Source: Circinella minor
Taxonomy: Eukaryota; Mucoromycota; Mucoromycetes; Mucorales; Lichtheimiaceae
Length of the DNA: 64,000 nt
NCBI GenBank assembly: GCA_016758965.1
Contig: JAEPRB010000096.1
Span: 62,001-126,000 of the forward strand
Direction: 5' to 3'
Program-made: the position numbers and the translations under genes
Shown here: one piece after another, positions 49,683 through 61,556 of the stretch
How positions within the stretch are numbered: position 1 is the stretch's first letter
Layout: every line of letters begins with the position of its first letter
The notes under the pieces: model-generated
Database searches by the model: none
The model's input: only the letters and a program-made list of their open reading frames with translations
Told to the model about the DNA's origin: nothing

Positions 49683-52292
49683 ATGCCTAACGCACCACTT
49701 GATATAAATAACAATATGTCAACATCAACGACTGCAACAACTATCAAGATAGAATCAAGTATATCAACAAAAGAAGATGATATATATTATCATGACAAAA
49801 GTGTCGAACAAAAAATAGATCATAATGAAGATACTGGAGTAAAAATTGAAGACATGACTGATTTATCATCATCCTCATCATCATCGACTTCAGTATCTTC
49901 TTATGCTGAAGACGACAAACGTTCCGTAGAATCATATTATTCAACAGACGATGGTGGATATGGTTGGGTTATCGTTCTCGGGGCGTTTTTAGGCATGTTT
50001 ACAATATACGGTGCAACAAATTGTTGGTAAATACTGAAACAATAGAAACGATTTTGACATTTTCTGTTCAATCAGACATAATAGATAATTAATAGTTAAC
50101 GACTAACTAATTGTTTAAATTTATTTCTACATCTCTTTGTATTTTTCTTTTTTAAAAAAACAACAACAACAACAACAACAAATAAACTAGGGGTAGGTTA
50201 AGATAACTATAATATCTTCCTTTTTATATATTTGCACTGAAATGAGTGATGGAGATGAAAGGAAGAAACTATATTAGTGGAATTTCATATGTATACTAAT
50301 ATTGTCGTCTCCTTCTTTTTCCTTCCTTTCCCTTTCTCTCCCTCTCTCCTTGCTATATCAATCATTCCCTTGATAATGCTCTTACCCTATATATCCCTTC
50401 TTTTTTTTTTCTACCTATCAAAATCTACGTAGGCATCATGATAAATCACTACGTTGAAAAAGTATTTTCTGGAGATCGAGGAATAGCCACATCACTTAGT
50501 CTTGTTGCCGTATTAATTAGTTTTATCGGTGGTGTTTTTGCTCCTATATCAAATATGATTGAATCAATACTTGGTGTTCGTCGCACTCTTTTCATTGCTA
50601 CCCTTCTCATTTCAGGTGGATTTGCTGGTGCAGGATCAGCAACAGAAGTAATTATTTAAGCTAGCTTTATTATACGTACTACATATTATTTAATTGGAAC
50701 ATACCATCATTCAAATATTAACACATATATGTACATACTTGATAGGTATGGGAACTATTTCTTGCATTAGGTATCTGCTTTGGTATGGGCTTCTCTATGA
50801 TGATCATGGTATTTATAATAATATTTAATTGTCGCCACACAGCAACTATAAAATAATTTGATTTTTGTTCAAGAAAAAAAAATTACATAATAGTACAAGA
50901 GCTAAAAATGAATATTATAAAATGTCAAACTACCCTAGGTTACTTCAAAAACAGTACCATTATGGTTTAATCGTAGAAGAAGTACAGCAATGGGTATTGT
51001 AGCATCAAGTGGTGGATTAGGTGGTCTCATTTTACCTTTCATAATCACTCCACTGAATGATTCATTAGGTGTATCGTGGTAACTATCTTTTTTATTCTGA
51101 TTATTATTATTGTATATGTAAATGAGAAAAAAAATAAAATAGTACATAGCTATAATAAATAAATAATAATCTTATTTTTTTTAACAAAATAGGACATTCC
51201 GAATCTTAGCAGGTTGTTTTTTTGTCATCAATTTAATCACAACAATGATTGTCAAAGAAAAGAACCCACCAACGAAACGAGTTTTCAAAAATCCGTGCGA
51301 CATTCTCCAACTTGACTTATTACGTAATATAAACTTTCTTATTTGGTGTTTAGCTGCATTTTTACAAGTGTCTTATATGAATATGCTTTTCTATTTTTTA
51401 CCATGTAATGTGTAACATTTGATTTCATCCCTTAACTTCTTCTTGTGGTTGGCCATTATCATTCATTTATACATTGCTTATTATTAATTTTTACTAACAA
51501 TATCATTATTTTATGTTGCTGATATCTCCATTTTATTTGAATATAAATATATATATTATAGCATATGCAACACATATCGGTTTAGACACAATGCATGGCT
51601 CAGTATTGGTGTCTGTTACCGCGGCAACCACTTTTGTAGGACGACTTTCTGTAGGGTAAATATTTGAACAAGATATATCGATTATTGGTTATATACTTGT
51701 TATATATTAATACGATAATGTAAAATTTTATAACACTATTTTTTAGAGTACTAGCTGATCGCGCAGGGAATTTAAATATGTGTATTCTATTCAACCTGGT
51801 TACATGTTTAGCATCTTTTTTTATTTGGACGTTTGCATATAACTTTAATATTCTATTATTGTTTGGAATTATTCACGGCTTTTTTGGCGGATGTTATATT
51901 GCATTATGTAAGTAAATAACTTCCTTTATTATATGTACGCTGAAGATATAAAAGGGATCGTTGGTGATGAAAATGGTGATATAAATATATATTCTAAATA
52001 ATAACAAACAAACAAACAAATGATTCTTCTTATTATCATTATTATTATAGTGGCACCTATTGTACGTACCGTTCTCGGTCCAGAAAAATTTTCATCTGGG
52101 TTCGCATTGGTGTCATTTATTGTTGCCCCTGCATACGTAGGACCTAGTATTGCAAGTGCTTTGGAAAATATCACATCAATTGAACCATTCTTGATTTTCA
52201 AACTATTTACAGGTAGCACTGCGTTTGGAACAGCCATTGTTGTTTTAATTCTTAAACTTCGGATGAAACGACAATTATGGGCAATCATCTAA
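49683..52292 (+). CDS. MFS transporter, monocarboxylate porter (MCT/Mch) family, copy 1
   Basis: Exons: 49683-50026, 50191-50192 (2 nt), 50433-50647, 50746-50808, 50939-51078, 51193-51404, 51562-51655, 51747-51907, 52051-52292. Sum 1473 nt, 490 aa. After a hydrophilic Ser/Glu-rich N-terminus comes the family signature DGGYGWVIVLGAFLGMF at the start of the first membrane segment, and about twelve hydrophobic segments follow. The central motif WFNRRRSTAMGIVASSGGLG fits the MFS loop 4-5 region of the MCT family (TC 2.A.1.13). Substrate is not predictable; relatives move monocarboxylates, riboflavin or related organic compounds across the plasma or vacuolar membrane. The gene at 54025-56697 is a tandem paralogue with the same exon plan, including 215-, 63-, 94- and 161-nt exons. 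The 2-nt exon restores W-G before IMINHY; an alternative GTTGGT donor would omit both residues and stay in frame. Confidence 0.9.
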
Positions 52293-54024
52293 AAAAAAAC
52301 ACTATCATTGCTATTATCATCATGAAATCAGTTGCTATTGTTGTTGTTATTGTTTCTGTGTATCTGTATATATTTGTTTTGTATTTAAAATTTTTGTACG
52401 TAAACATGATATAATAATTTTAGTAGTAATAAAAGGCATTATTTTTATGATTACAAATGAACAATCTTATTATTATGATAAATACACATATAAATAATCA
52501 TTTTATTTATTTATTTAAATACACAAACAAAAAAAAAATTATTGGATATTATTTTCATCGTCACCATTATCAACTATCTTTTAAGATTACTATTATTTGT
52601 TTTTATTTCTTGATATCAAATCATTACATGGATATACAAAATAAAAATTAAGGTTCTTTTTTTTTTTTTTTTTGACAAATGATAAACTAAATTTTTGAGT
52701 TGAAATGAAAATCTTTATAATAATTTATAATGTATTGGTGACCCCATACACCTTAGATCTCCTGCATGAAATATAGTATTATAATATGTAAATATATATA
52801 TAAATGTTTGTTAAGCCAATCATTTTGTGAAAAAAAAAAGGTATGACACGGAGCTATTATGTTCATACGTACATGAAATAAATAAAGTTTCTGCATAAAT
52901 TATCATCTCACTCTCTCAGACACTCATTTTCTTTGATATTCCTTTTAAAAAGCCAGAGTACGTAAAAGTATGCTTTTGCCACCTCTGATTTTCTTTTCTC
53001 TTGTTGACCTGTTATATAGACATTCAATCGATCGAACTCCTTATCACATTTATATCAAATGTAATAATGATGACAAATAATAATAAAAACCAATAAATGT
53101 CACAGGACGAACAGCCTTTATTTTTAATAATTTTTTTTATCAAACATTTATTGGTTGCCTGTTGTATTGTTTCTCTTATTTTGTTATTATCATTGTGTAT
53201 ATAATCATTTCTTATTGTTTCTGGCTTCAAATGTTTCAAAGAGGAGGTCTAAACAGTGTCATCGTATTTTTTTTTTACCAGTGAATGATCCTGTGTCATA
53301 TGTATCACAACAACCCCAAAAAAAACTTATTCTGTTTTTTTTTCTTTGATGAATAACTTGAAGAGTGATTTATTTACGTATGTAAATTTCTCTTTTTTAA
53401 AAATAATCACTACCCAACACATAATATAAAGGGATGAAGAAGAAAAAAAAGACTTATAATATACCACTACGTAGTAGTTTATTCCTGAACAAATAATATA
53501 CGGTGGGCTCTTTTCTTTATTCTTAATGTTGATACGTACTTTTTGTTTTGTTATATAATGTTATTGAGTTCAACAATCAAGAACAACAACGACAACGACA
53601 ACAAAAGAGTTTCCTATTTTTGCAAAAAAAAAAAAAAATCGATTTATAGTACATATGTTGGAAACGTTAAACGTGATGTTCAATGTGGCAAATGTTAGAA
53701 AAAATCATCTGAAGTTTCGTCCATTTCTATCGCAGGGTCCAAATCTGGATTATTATTATTATTTTTTGCATAAAAAAAAAATCGTTTTAAAGCAATCAAC
53801 TTTTTCCCTATCTTTTTTTCCCTGCCTTTTTTTCCCTGCCTTTTTTTCCCTGCCTTTTTTTTTCACTTTCCTCTTGTTAACAAAAAAGGTATACATTACT
53901 CAATTACTGTTATTTATACTATATATATACTCGTTGAAATGAATATATCTTTATAATAACTTTTTATAAATTTATTCCTTTCATTGAATTATAATAATTA
54001 TATTATAAACAGCGAAGGAAAACA
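52293..54024. other. Intergenic between the two MFS transporters
   Basis: About 1.7 kb with AT-rich tracts, a (CAACGA) run near 53584-53602 and the 14-bp minisatellite at 53820-53862. No gene seen; the promoter of copy 2 should be on the right. Confidence 0.55.
53820..53862. repeat. 14-bp minisatellite, CCCTGCCTTTTTTT x3
   Basis: Three nearly identical head-to-tail copies of CCCTGCCTTTTTTT, about 160 bases upstream of the start of MFS copy 2. Confidence 0.85.
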
Positions 54025-56697
54025 ATGTATGGAAGTAGTCAAAAAACAACTTTGCTTGATATGCAGCGAAAAAGAAATGGATTCTTTATGAATCCAGATA
54101 ATAATACATCAAGTACACTGGTTGCTAATCAATTAAACAATAATGAAAAGAATAGTTTTGACAGAAATGATAGCTCAGTTGATGTGCAAAGTATCGTTTC
54201 TTCGTATGTTGAATCGGATAGCTCATCATCATCTAGTATAACTAATTCTGCTCTTGGAGATCAACATGGAAAATTTGAATATGATGGTGGTTACCAAGGC
54301 TGGTTGGTCGTTTTAGGATCATCGTTGGCTTCTTTTACTGTATTTGGAACCATGATGAGTTGGTAAGATTTAAGATTTGGTATTAATTACAATAGGTAGT
54401 TTTGTTTTTTAATTGACTACAAACTCAAGCAGTCAATACTATCATTCATAGATTATTTTTATTATTTATTAATTAACTTGCTATACCTTCTTTGTACACT
54501 ATTTTTTTTTTACATTGCTATTGTTGACTGCAATGGTGCCTTTACAATTATATAACACATAAACATAACATAGGGGTAAATATAGTATAATTAATCAGAC
54601 ATTCAAATTTTCGTTTATTGAAAATGGTTTTGACATTCTTTTCTCTTTCTCATACTCTACGAACATTTTTCTCGTTCTCTAAACGCCCCAATTATTATTA
54701 TGATGTAATGTCCATTTATAGGTGTCATGCAAAATTATTGTGTACATTATGTATTTGGAGATACAGATCGGAATCAAGTTCTCGTGAGTTTTGTTGGAAC
54801 GCTTTGTTATTTCATATCAGATGTATTTACACCCATTGCATGTATGCTTGAATCGTTTATTGGCACACAAAAAGCTTTGCTTTTTGGTACCTTTCTTGTT
54901 GGTGGAGGACTTTTAGTATCCGGATCCGCTACAGAGGTAATCAAAAACAACAATAGTAATCAAAAGTTTAAAATATATATTATTGAGTAACCCTTCCCCC
55001 AACGTTTTAATTTATAGATTTGGCATTTATATTTATCGCATGGAGTTTGTTTTGGACTTGGTTCATCAATTATGTATATTGTAAGTTGTTATTCTATTGT
55101 CAAGTGAAATTTTATTTTATTATCTCATTAACAAACGTTTCATTCTTATTTACAATATTATATCATTTTGTATTTATCTACAATGTTTTATAAAAAAAAT
55201 AGATTACCATGACAACTACAACAGAATGGTTTCAACGAGGAGGAAAAGCAAGTACTGCTACAGGAATAGTAACAAGTAGTATAGGTCTTTCTGGTTTAAT
55301 TACACCAATGATCATGACTGCTTCAAATAGTAAACTAGGTGTTGGCTGGTAACAATAATTAACTCTTTCTTTCTTTCTTTTTTTTTTTTAATCCAGTAAA
55401 AACATTATATACTAAAAAGAAACAAAATAACCGAATCTATTATAGGACATTCCGAATACTAGGCATTGCATTTTTTGTTGCTAACCTAATCACGACAATT
55501 TTGGTGAAACCGAAAATTTCAAAAGAAAATAAAAAATCAAAAAAAAATAATGTGGGTGATGTTATCCAATGGGATTTATTAAAACATGCCAATTTACAAA
55601 TATTTATCATTTCCGCGTTTTTTCAAGTATTATGCGTTTTCGTACCCTACTTTTTCTTGCCATGTAAGTTATTTTTTAATTGAATATTCTTTTTTTTTTT
55701 TAAAAAAAAAATACCTATGTACTCATACAACTGTACATATAATAGCATATGCCACCTATTTAGGATTGTCTACTACACAAGGCTCTTATTTAGTATCTGT
55801 CACTGCTGCTATGAGTTGCCTTGGTAGAATTTCAGTGGGGTATTTTTTTAAATATTTCGTCATTTTCTTTTTTACTTTGCTGATACGTAGACATCCTATG
55901 AATCACCAACATCAAAAAAAAAACAGTTCAGTTATTAGACCTACTTCTTTTTCTAATACCAATTTTTTTTTTTTTTTATCTTTTTCCCTCTCCATTTTCA
56001 TATGATTTTAATAGAATAATTGCAGATCGCATAGGCAATTTAAATGCAAGCATTATATTTTCCTTGCTTGGTGGATTATCATCGTTATGTATTTGGATTT
56101 TTGCATATAGTTATCCAATATTAATGATATATTCAATAGCTTTTGGATTTTTTGGTGGATCTTATTATACCATTCGTAAGTTTTAAAATACATCTTTATT
56201 TACGTACTTTTGCACTACTTGTTAGCTAGCGTTTATATGTCTAATATAACATATATATATATATACTATGTACCTACGTACTCACCCAGAATATATTCTT
56301 GCTTTTTATGTGTTACGTAGTGGCACCTACTTTAAGAATGATTCTTGGTGCCGAACGATTTCAAGCTGGATTTTCTCTTTTAATGGTGATGGTAGGTATA
56401 CATATATGTTGATGTATATAAATTTATAGAGAATATAAAAAAAAAAACTGATATTGCTTATTGTATAGAGGGAAACAAAATGAGACTAACAACATTATTA
56501 TTATTATTATTATTTTGGTACTTTAGACCTCTCCTGCCATTGTTGGACCGACAATTGCTTCAACAATTGAAAGCATAAGTCCGTTAGAACCTTTCATGAG
56601 TTATAAACTTTTTTGTGGATGTATATCTATCGTCGGTTGTATTTTTACATTAATTTTAAAGTTACGTCTTCATGGAAATGTATTAGCAAAGATTTGA
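54025..56697 (+). CDS. MFS transporter, monocarboxylate porter (MCT/Mch) family, copy 2
   Basis: Exons: 54025-54362, 54574-54575 (2 nt), 54722-54936, 55018-55080, 55203-55348, 55446-55663, 55746-55839, 56015-56175, 56321-56391, 56527-56697. Sum 1479 nt, 492 aa. The signature YDGGYQGWLVVLGSSLASF opens the first membrane segment, and WFQRGGKASTATGIVTSSIG matches the loop motif of copy 1. Later segments (YATYLGLSTTQGSYLVSVTA, IIADRIGNLNASIIF) align with copy 1 throughout, so this is a tandem duplicate. It differs by one extra intron (56392-56526), a Lys-rich central loop (NKKSKKNN), and a different N-terminus. The 2-nt exon gives SWGVMQNY across the junction. As for copy 1, the substrate is unknown. 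Confidence 0.9.
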
Positions 56698-56802
56698 TTA
56701 TTATATAAAGTATTTTTTCAGTGCAAAGTTAGCATTTTTGACATTCGTAATAATAGCATTAGATATGATAATATTGATAGTAGTCATAATAATAGTTCAT
56801 CT

Positions 56803-56869
<67 letters not shown>

Positions 56870-57356
56870 TATATATATATGCGTGTGTATAGTCTTAGTT
56901 TTGATTTGATATATGATGATGACAAGAAGAACAAAATAGATAGAGAAAAGGTCGGAATGATTTACCGAGTTTTTTGTTTCTTTTTTGTTTCGCTGACTTG
57001 TCATCCTTCATTTGCAGGTGATATGACAATCAATCATTTATACAGCAGTTGATAATAATAAAATGCATTATCTCACTCACCACTTGTCTGATTCATTCCA
57101 AGTTTTCAAGTTGAATTTTTTTTGTGTTATATCTACTTGTAAATATCTTATCAATTGAAAACATGAAACAACGCTTTATACAATTACCATGTTGTGAATC
57201 GCAATGATACGTTTCACGAAAGATTTGTAGAAAACAAACAAATAAGCAAAAAAAAATCTACTTTCTTGGTGTATGAGAAAAAAAAAAGCCTTCCATCTTT
57301 TTTTTTTTTTTTTTCCCTTTTTTTTTTATCTTTCTCTCACATTATATATTGCAGTC
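56698..57356. other. Intergenic spacer with CA microsatellite
   Basis: About 660 bases after MFS copy 2. It contains the long (CA) run at 56803-56866 and an acceptor-like TTGCAG just before the next gene's ATG, suggesting a 5' UTR intron. Reading frames over the CA run are artefacts. Confidence 0.6.
56803..56866. repeat. (CA)n microsatellite
   Basis: About 32 uninterrupted CA units followed by CG and AT alternation, in non-coding DNA. Confidence 0.95.
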
Positions 57357-58178
57357 ATGGAAAGTAGTAGTATCGATCATACTAACGGTGATGAAGAAGT
57401 AGAAGAGATGGAACAAGATATTGAATCTTCCTATCCTTCCATTCACGAGCTTTTATCATTACTTGTAGAAAAGACAAACAATATCGAAGCTACTTTGTCC
57501 GGTGTTTTAACTACTCAAAGTCAACATAATGAAATACTAAAAGCAATAACCCAAACGCTTGGTGTGAACGTGGAAATACCTATTATAACAGGATATAATA
57601 GTAATAGTATCATTCATAAAAAACGAACAACAATACAAAACAGGACGCGAGCACTTTTGGTTGCCCCTACTACGAGGACCCCATTATCACCAACAAGAAC
57701 ACCTACGCCACCTATACAAAATGAAAGTTTGACAAATACCCATGAATCTTCTATGACAACCAGTAATCATAGTAGACAAAGTCAACAACTCCCAAGCAAG
57801 TTTGTTTTGGCACCAAAAATGAGACGGAAAGGAAATGTTGTTCAAGCCATTCATAGTCTGGCAAGATCTTCTGTCGAAGGTCGAAAAATGATGACTTTTT
57901 TACATGCCAGTGCCAATCGGGCCGTACGCAGAGTATTTGAAAAAGCGGAATCCAGTCGGCCCGACTTAGGTGGTAGTTGGAGTCATCAAGATGAGGAAGT
58001 ACGTCAAGAAGCAGTAGAATGGCTAGTACAAACTGTAACCAATTTTCACCCAAGTATTCCATTAGCAAAATGTGAAGATGATTGGATTATAAAATATCTT
58101 TTCCCAAGAAAATATAATGATTTTGTATATACAGAAAGGAAACGCATAAAAAAGAAAGGAATCCGAAGAGTATTTTAA
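57357..58178 (+). CDS. Lineage-specific protein with 'CEDxW' C-terminal module
   Basis: Single exon, 273 aa, no recognised family. The acidic N-terminus (MESSSIDHTNGDEEVEEMEQ) is followed by a predicted helix of heptad type (IHELLSLLVEKTNNIEATLS), a Thr/Pro/Ser-rich linker, and a C-terminal module of about 100 residues containing SSVEGRKMMTFLHASANRAV, SWSHQDEEVRQEAVEWLV and PLAKCEDDWIIKYLFPRK. The module resembles the first exon of the gene at 12639-13989. The protein ends in a very basic stretch (ERKRIKKKGIRRVF). An oligomerising helix plus a basic module would suit a nucleic-acid-binding protein, but this is inference. The ATG at 57357 is preferred to one at 57273, because TTGCAG directly before it looks like a splice acceptor and the upstream extension is Phe-rich. 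Confidence 0.75.
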   Translation: MESSSIDHTNGDEEVEEMEQDIESSYPSIHELLSLLVEKTNNIEATLSGVLTTQSQHNEILKAITQTLGVNVEIPIITGYNSNSIIHKKRTTIQNRTRALLVAPTTRTPLSPTRTPTPPIQNESLTNTHESSMTTSNHSRQSQQLPSKFVLAPKMRRKGNVVQAIHSLARSSVEGRKMMTFLHASANRAVRRVFEKAESSRPDLGGSWSHQDEEVRQEAVEWLVQTVTNFHPSIPLAKCEDDWIIKYLFPRKYNDFVYTERKRIKKKGIRRVF

Positions 58179-59301
58179 AAAAATGATAAAAAAAAAAAAA
58201 AAAGGAACAGATAATGCTAATAGTAGTAATATGAGTTAATTTTTATTATCACCAAAAAAAAAAAAAAGAAGGGATGGGGTGATAGATCTAATGATATTAA
58301 TAATAAAGGATTATTCCTTGACCCACATAAATAATACATGTATATTTTAAGAGAACCATTTTGGGTAGAGGGGATTTCGACAGCTAGTAGCTTCATTGCT
58401 ATATGGTATATGCAATAATTATATTATAGATATAAATTGAGAAATCGGATGAGCAGTTATTATATCAACTAATGTATAGTGAGAGCCAGTTATCCAGCGA
58501 TTGACTGAGCCAAAACCTTTTTTCTTTCCCAGTGTTAAATTAACTAACACCTCGTTCACTTTACTAAAAAAAATATATTTATAAACAAGAACTTCCATAG
58601 TAATCATATGAATAGGGTGTTTTTTTTTTACGCATACAATTTTTTTTCTTTATTAATAAGAGTTATTTCTCTCTCTCTCTCTCTCTATATATTATTCGTG
58701 AACTTTGTTTCCCCAAATTATATAAAGTTAATCAAGAAGGGAAAAAAAAAAGAATGTCATTATTATTGATTAAAAAAGAAAAAAAAAGTGGGGGGAGGGA
58801 TTCATCTTGAAATAATGTACAAGTGGGTAAATTATAGTGACCTGCAATGACGTTTACTTTATTCAGCAGAAGTATCAGTTATAACTTGTGATGTTTTTTT
58901 TTTATTCTTCGTCATTTTGTAGACCATTTTAAAAAAGTTACTTTTAAATAAAAGGTTCTGAAAATGACGTTTACTTTTCCATCTTTTTTTTTTTTTTGCA
59001 AAGATAATTATATTCTTTTTTAGCGGGGTATAAGGACTGTCTTATCAAAGTATATTATTTATAGTGAGTAACAAAAAAAAAAATTGGCACTTCATCAGTA
59101 TATTACAATATATTTATACAATATATAATATAAATTTCTAGAATCCTATCTATCTCTATTATTCTTTTTTTTTTCTTATAATATGAAAATAAAAGTCATT
59201 GACAACAAAAGAAAAGAAACAAAGTGAAATGCAATTATTGTTGGGATGGGGTGTTGGATTCGGTTATCGTTAGGTAGGAAATGTATATATAAGTAAATAT
59301 A
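58179..59301. other. Intergenic, with one coding-like scrap on the minus strand
   Basis: About 1.1 kb of AT-rich DNA between two convergent genes. At 58419-58570 the minus strand reads KVNEVLVNLTLGKKKGFGSV and VNRWITGSHYTLVDIITAHP before a stop, preceded by an acceptor-like TTTTTTTTAG. This could be a leftover exon of a lost gene. A (CT) run lies at 58667-58685. Nothing else seen. Confidence 0.45.
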
Positions 59302-60099
59302 TTATTTTGTCGAAAAGATCATGCTATAAATCGATGCATATTCATTTCGTAAAGGAATCTTTTGTGTACATCGACCAATAATAATAAGTCCAGATAATAA
59401 GACAATGCCTGTTGTTGCTATGACAGTTATCTTTTTGTTCTTTTTTGTTGTTGCAATGGATGAATCATTCTTTTTTGTTGTTAATCCACTATTTCGTTTC
59501 CTAGTAAATGTACGTTGATACGCTGTTGCTCCTCCACTAATAATATGATATGCTGCTGTACCAATCAATGCACCATGTACAGTATATGTGAATAGAGGCC
59601 AATTCTGTAATCCCCAAGCAACAATACCCACATCCAACATGGAAGAATCACCAAACACCTTCACAGGTAATTCGCGTACTAGACGATAATGAATCCAGCA
59701 TAATGGTATTAAAAAATATCCCGTCACATTATGATAAGATAATAATCCATTGGTGTTTTTCTTATTGTTGACAGATAGGATCGTATTAATATCCTCATTA
59801 GAATCGTTGTCACTCTTATTCAGTTGTTTTTTTCGTTGACCTTGCCAATATTGTCGAATAGCTGCTTTAGCCAATCCAGATACAACATGAACTGTAATAG
59901 CGCCTGTTACTACGAGTCCTTCAGTATGTTCGTCTTGATAGAAAGGTCGACCGAGCAACAGCCAACGGTTTGTCATGTCTGGACCACCTACATTGGCAAG
60001 TGCAATTTGTGAACCATGAACAAAAATAAATGACGAGAATGCAACTGCAGACGCTGACTGAATGGTAGTTAAAATACCATATGTTTTATACAAGACCAT
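59302..60099 (-). CDS. MCP1: Mcp1-like mitochondrial membrane protein (DUF1691 type)
   Basis: Single exon, 265 aa. Hydrophobic segments begin with GILTTIQSASAVAFSSFIFV and recur at VTGAITVHVVSGL, SYHNVTGYFLIPLCWIHYRL, LFTYTVHGALIGTAAYHIIS and near the C-terminus VIATTGIVLLSGLIIIGRC. Conserved His residues sit within or next to several of these segments (HGSQ, HVVSG, HNVTG, HYRL, HGAL, HII), as in the Mcp1 family, a mitochondrial outer-membrane protein that in yeast recruits Vps13 and compensates for loss of ERMES contacts. The stretch between segments two and three is a hydrophilic Asn/Lys loop. The start at 60099 gives a normal length; an in-frame ATG at 60216 would add a Phe/Ser-rich leader coded by homopolymers. 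It lies directly downstream of the Rieske gene on the same strand. Confidence 0.75.
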   Translation of the reverse strand: MVLYKTYGILTTIQSASAVAFSSFIFVHGSQIALANVGGPDMTNRWLLLGRPFYQDEHTEGLVVTGAITVHVVSGLAKAAIRQYWQGQRKKQLNKSDNDSNEDINTILSVNNKKNTNGLLSYHNVTGYFLIPLCWIHYRLVRELPVKVFGDSSMLDVGIVAWGLQNWPLFTYTVHGALIGTAAYHIISGGATAYQRTFTRKRNSGLTTKKNDSSIATTKKNKKITVIATTGIVLLSGLIIIGRCTQKIPLRNEYASIYSMIFSTK

Positions 60100-60420
60100 T
60101 TTTAAGGAGTAAAAAAAAAAAGAAAAGGAAAAACTAAATGAAATAAGAAAAGAAAAAAAAACAGTATAAAGAAAAGAGAAAAATAATAATAAATCATCGT
60201 CGGCCCCACAAAACAAACGCGTTTGTCATACATCACAACCTATACACACACACACACACACTCCTTTTAGTCAATATGTAGTTTTATAATAAATAAATAA
60301 ATAAATAATAGTGTAGTAGTTTATGTAAGTTTTGGATAATATGTAACAAAAAAAAAAAACTCTATCTGCTTTTTTTTTTTCCTTTTATTATTATTATTAT
60401 TATTAAATATATATGGCAAT
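60100..60420. other. Spacer between Rieske and Mcp1-like genes
   Basis: About 320 bases with (CA), (ATAA) and (TTA) runs and a poly-A tract. It should hold the Rieske terminator and the promoter of the Mcp1-like gene. Confidence 0.5.
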
Positions 60421-61556
60421 TTAACCAATGATCAACTTATCCTCAGAGAATGAGTATTCTATAAAAAAAAAATTATGATATGTTTTTAGTTTTTGACAGT
60501 TTTTTTTAAGAACCCTCCCTTCCCCAGATTCGAAAACAATTTAAGTATAAAAACTTACCAGGAATTTCAAGGTTAAGAGGGGCAGGACCCTTACGGATAC
60601 GACCCGAGATATCATAATGGGAACCGTGGCATGGACAGTACCAACCTCCATAATCACCGGCTTCACCAATTGGCACACAACCCCTATATATATATTATCA
60701 TCCAATTATACATTATATATCAGTTATATTATTTCATAATAACCAAACTTATTCTTCCCTTTTCTTTCCCTTTTAGCCCTTTCTAAAACCTTCCTCATAA
60801 TATATATACATATATATATGTATATATATAAAACTTACAAATGGGTACAGACACCCAACATGACCAACCATTCAGGACGCTTTACACGTTCAGCATCTGC
60901 TTGAGGATCACGTAATTCTGCAACACTGACACCGTTGGCTTCAGCAATTTCATCAGCAGTACGGTGACGAATAAAGACAGGCTTACCACGCCACTTGATT
61001 GTTACGTTCTTACCCTCGGGAATAGAAGCCATATCCACTTCAGCCTTAGCCAAAGCCAAAACATCAGCAGAAGCACTCATGTTAGCCAAAAAGTCACTCA
61101 CAGTAGCTTGAGCACCAGCAGCACTGATCAAACCAGTGGTACCAACCATCATGTAAGCAAATGAACGACTGGCTTCACCACTTGTGTTGGTCTTTTTATA
61201 CTTTGAGAAATCGGGAACAGCAGTGGTGTTGTGCATACGGACTTGATTGTTGTTCGCGCCCACTAAAATAAAATAAAATGGATATATCCCATTTTCGATT
61301 AGTAAAAAATAGACCATGTTATACATAATTTGGTTGTATTTTTTTTTTTTATCAGGATAGGTTGTTGTGATAAAGTTATCATTATAAATTGATTCCTTTT
61401 TTTTTTTTTTATCGAAAATAAAAGTTCCAAATTTATAAATAAAATAAAATAAAATAAATATATAAATGTACCAGCAACAGCCGACAAGGCATTGGTAGAA
61501 CGTTGCTTAAGGGAATGAGCAACGGCCGAGGTTAATGTGCGCGACAATGCAGCCAT
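60421..61556 (-). CDS. RIP1: Rieske iron-sulfur protein of the cytochrome bc1 complex, four exons
   Basis: Exons, minus: 61556-61472, 61262-60839, 60683-60559, 60458-60421. Sum 672 nt, 223 aa, the usual size. The N-terminus [20 protein letters not shown] is a typical mitochondrial targeting sequence (no acidic residue, Arg/Lys/Ser/Ala-rich). A single membrane anchor follows ([20 protein letters not shown]), then the flexible neck, and then the [2Fe-2S] domain with the two ligand boxes CTHLGC (167-172) and CPCHGS (186-191), giving the two Cys, two His and the disulphide Cys pair. The protein passes electrons from ubiquinol to cytochrome c1 in complex III of the inner mitochondrial membrane. 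The last exon codes only [12 protein letters not shown], a standard Rieske C-terminus, which confirms the short terminal exon. Confidence 0.96.

Noticed and set aside
56738..57052. Open frames on both strands with Thr-His or Cys-Val repeats
   Set aside because: Produced entirely by the CA microsatellite; no coding features outside it.
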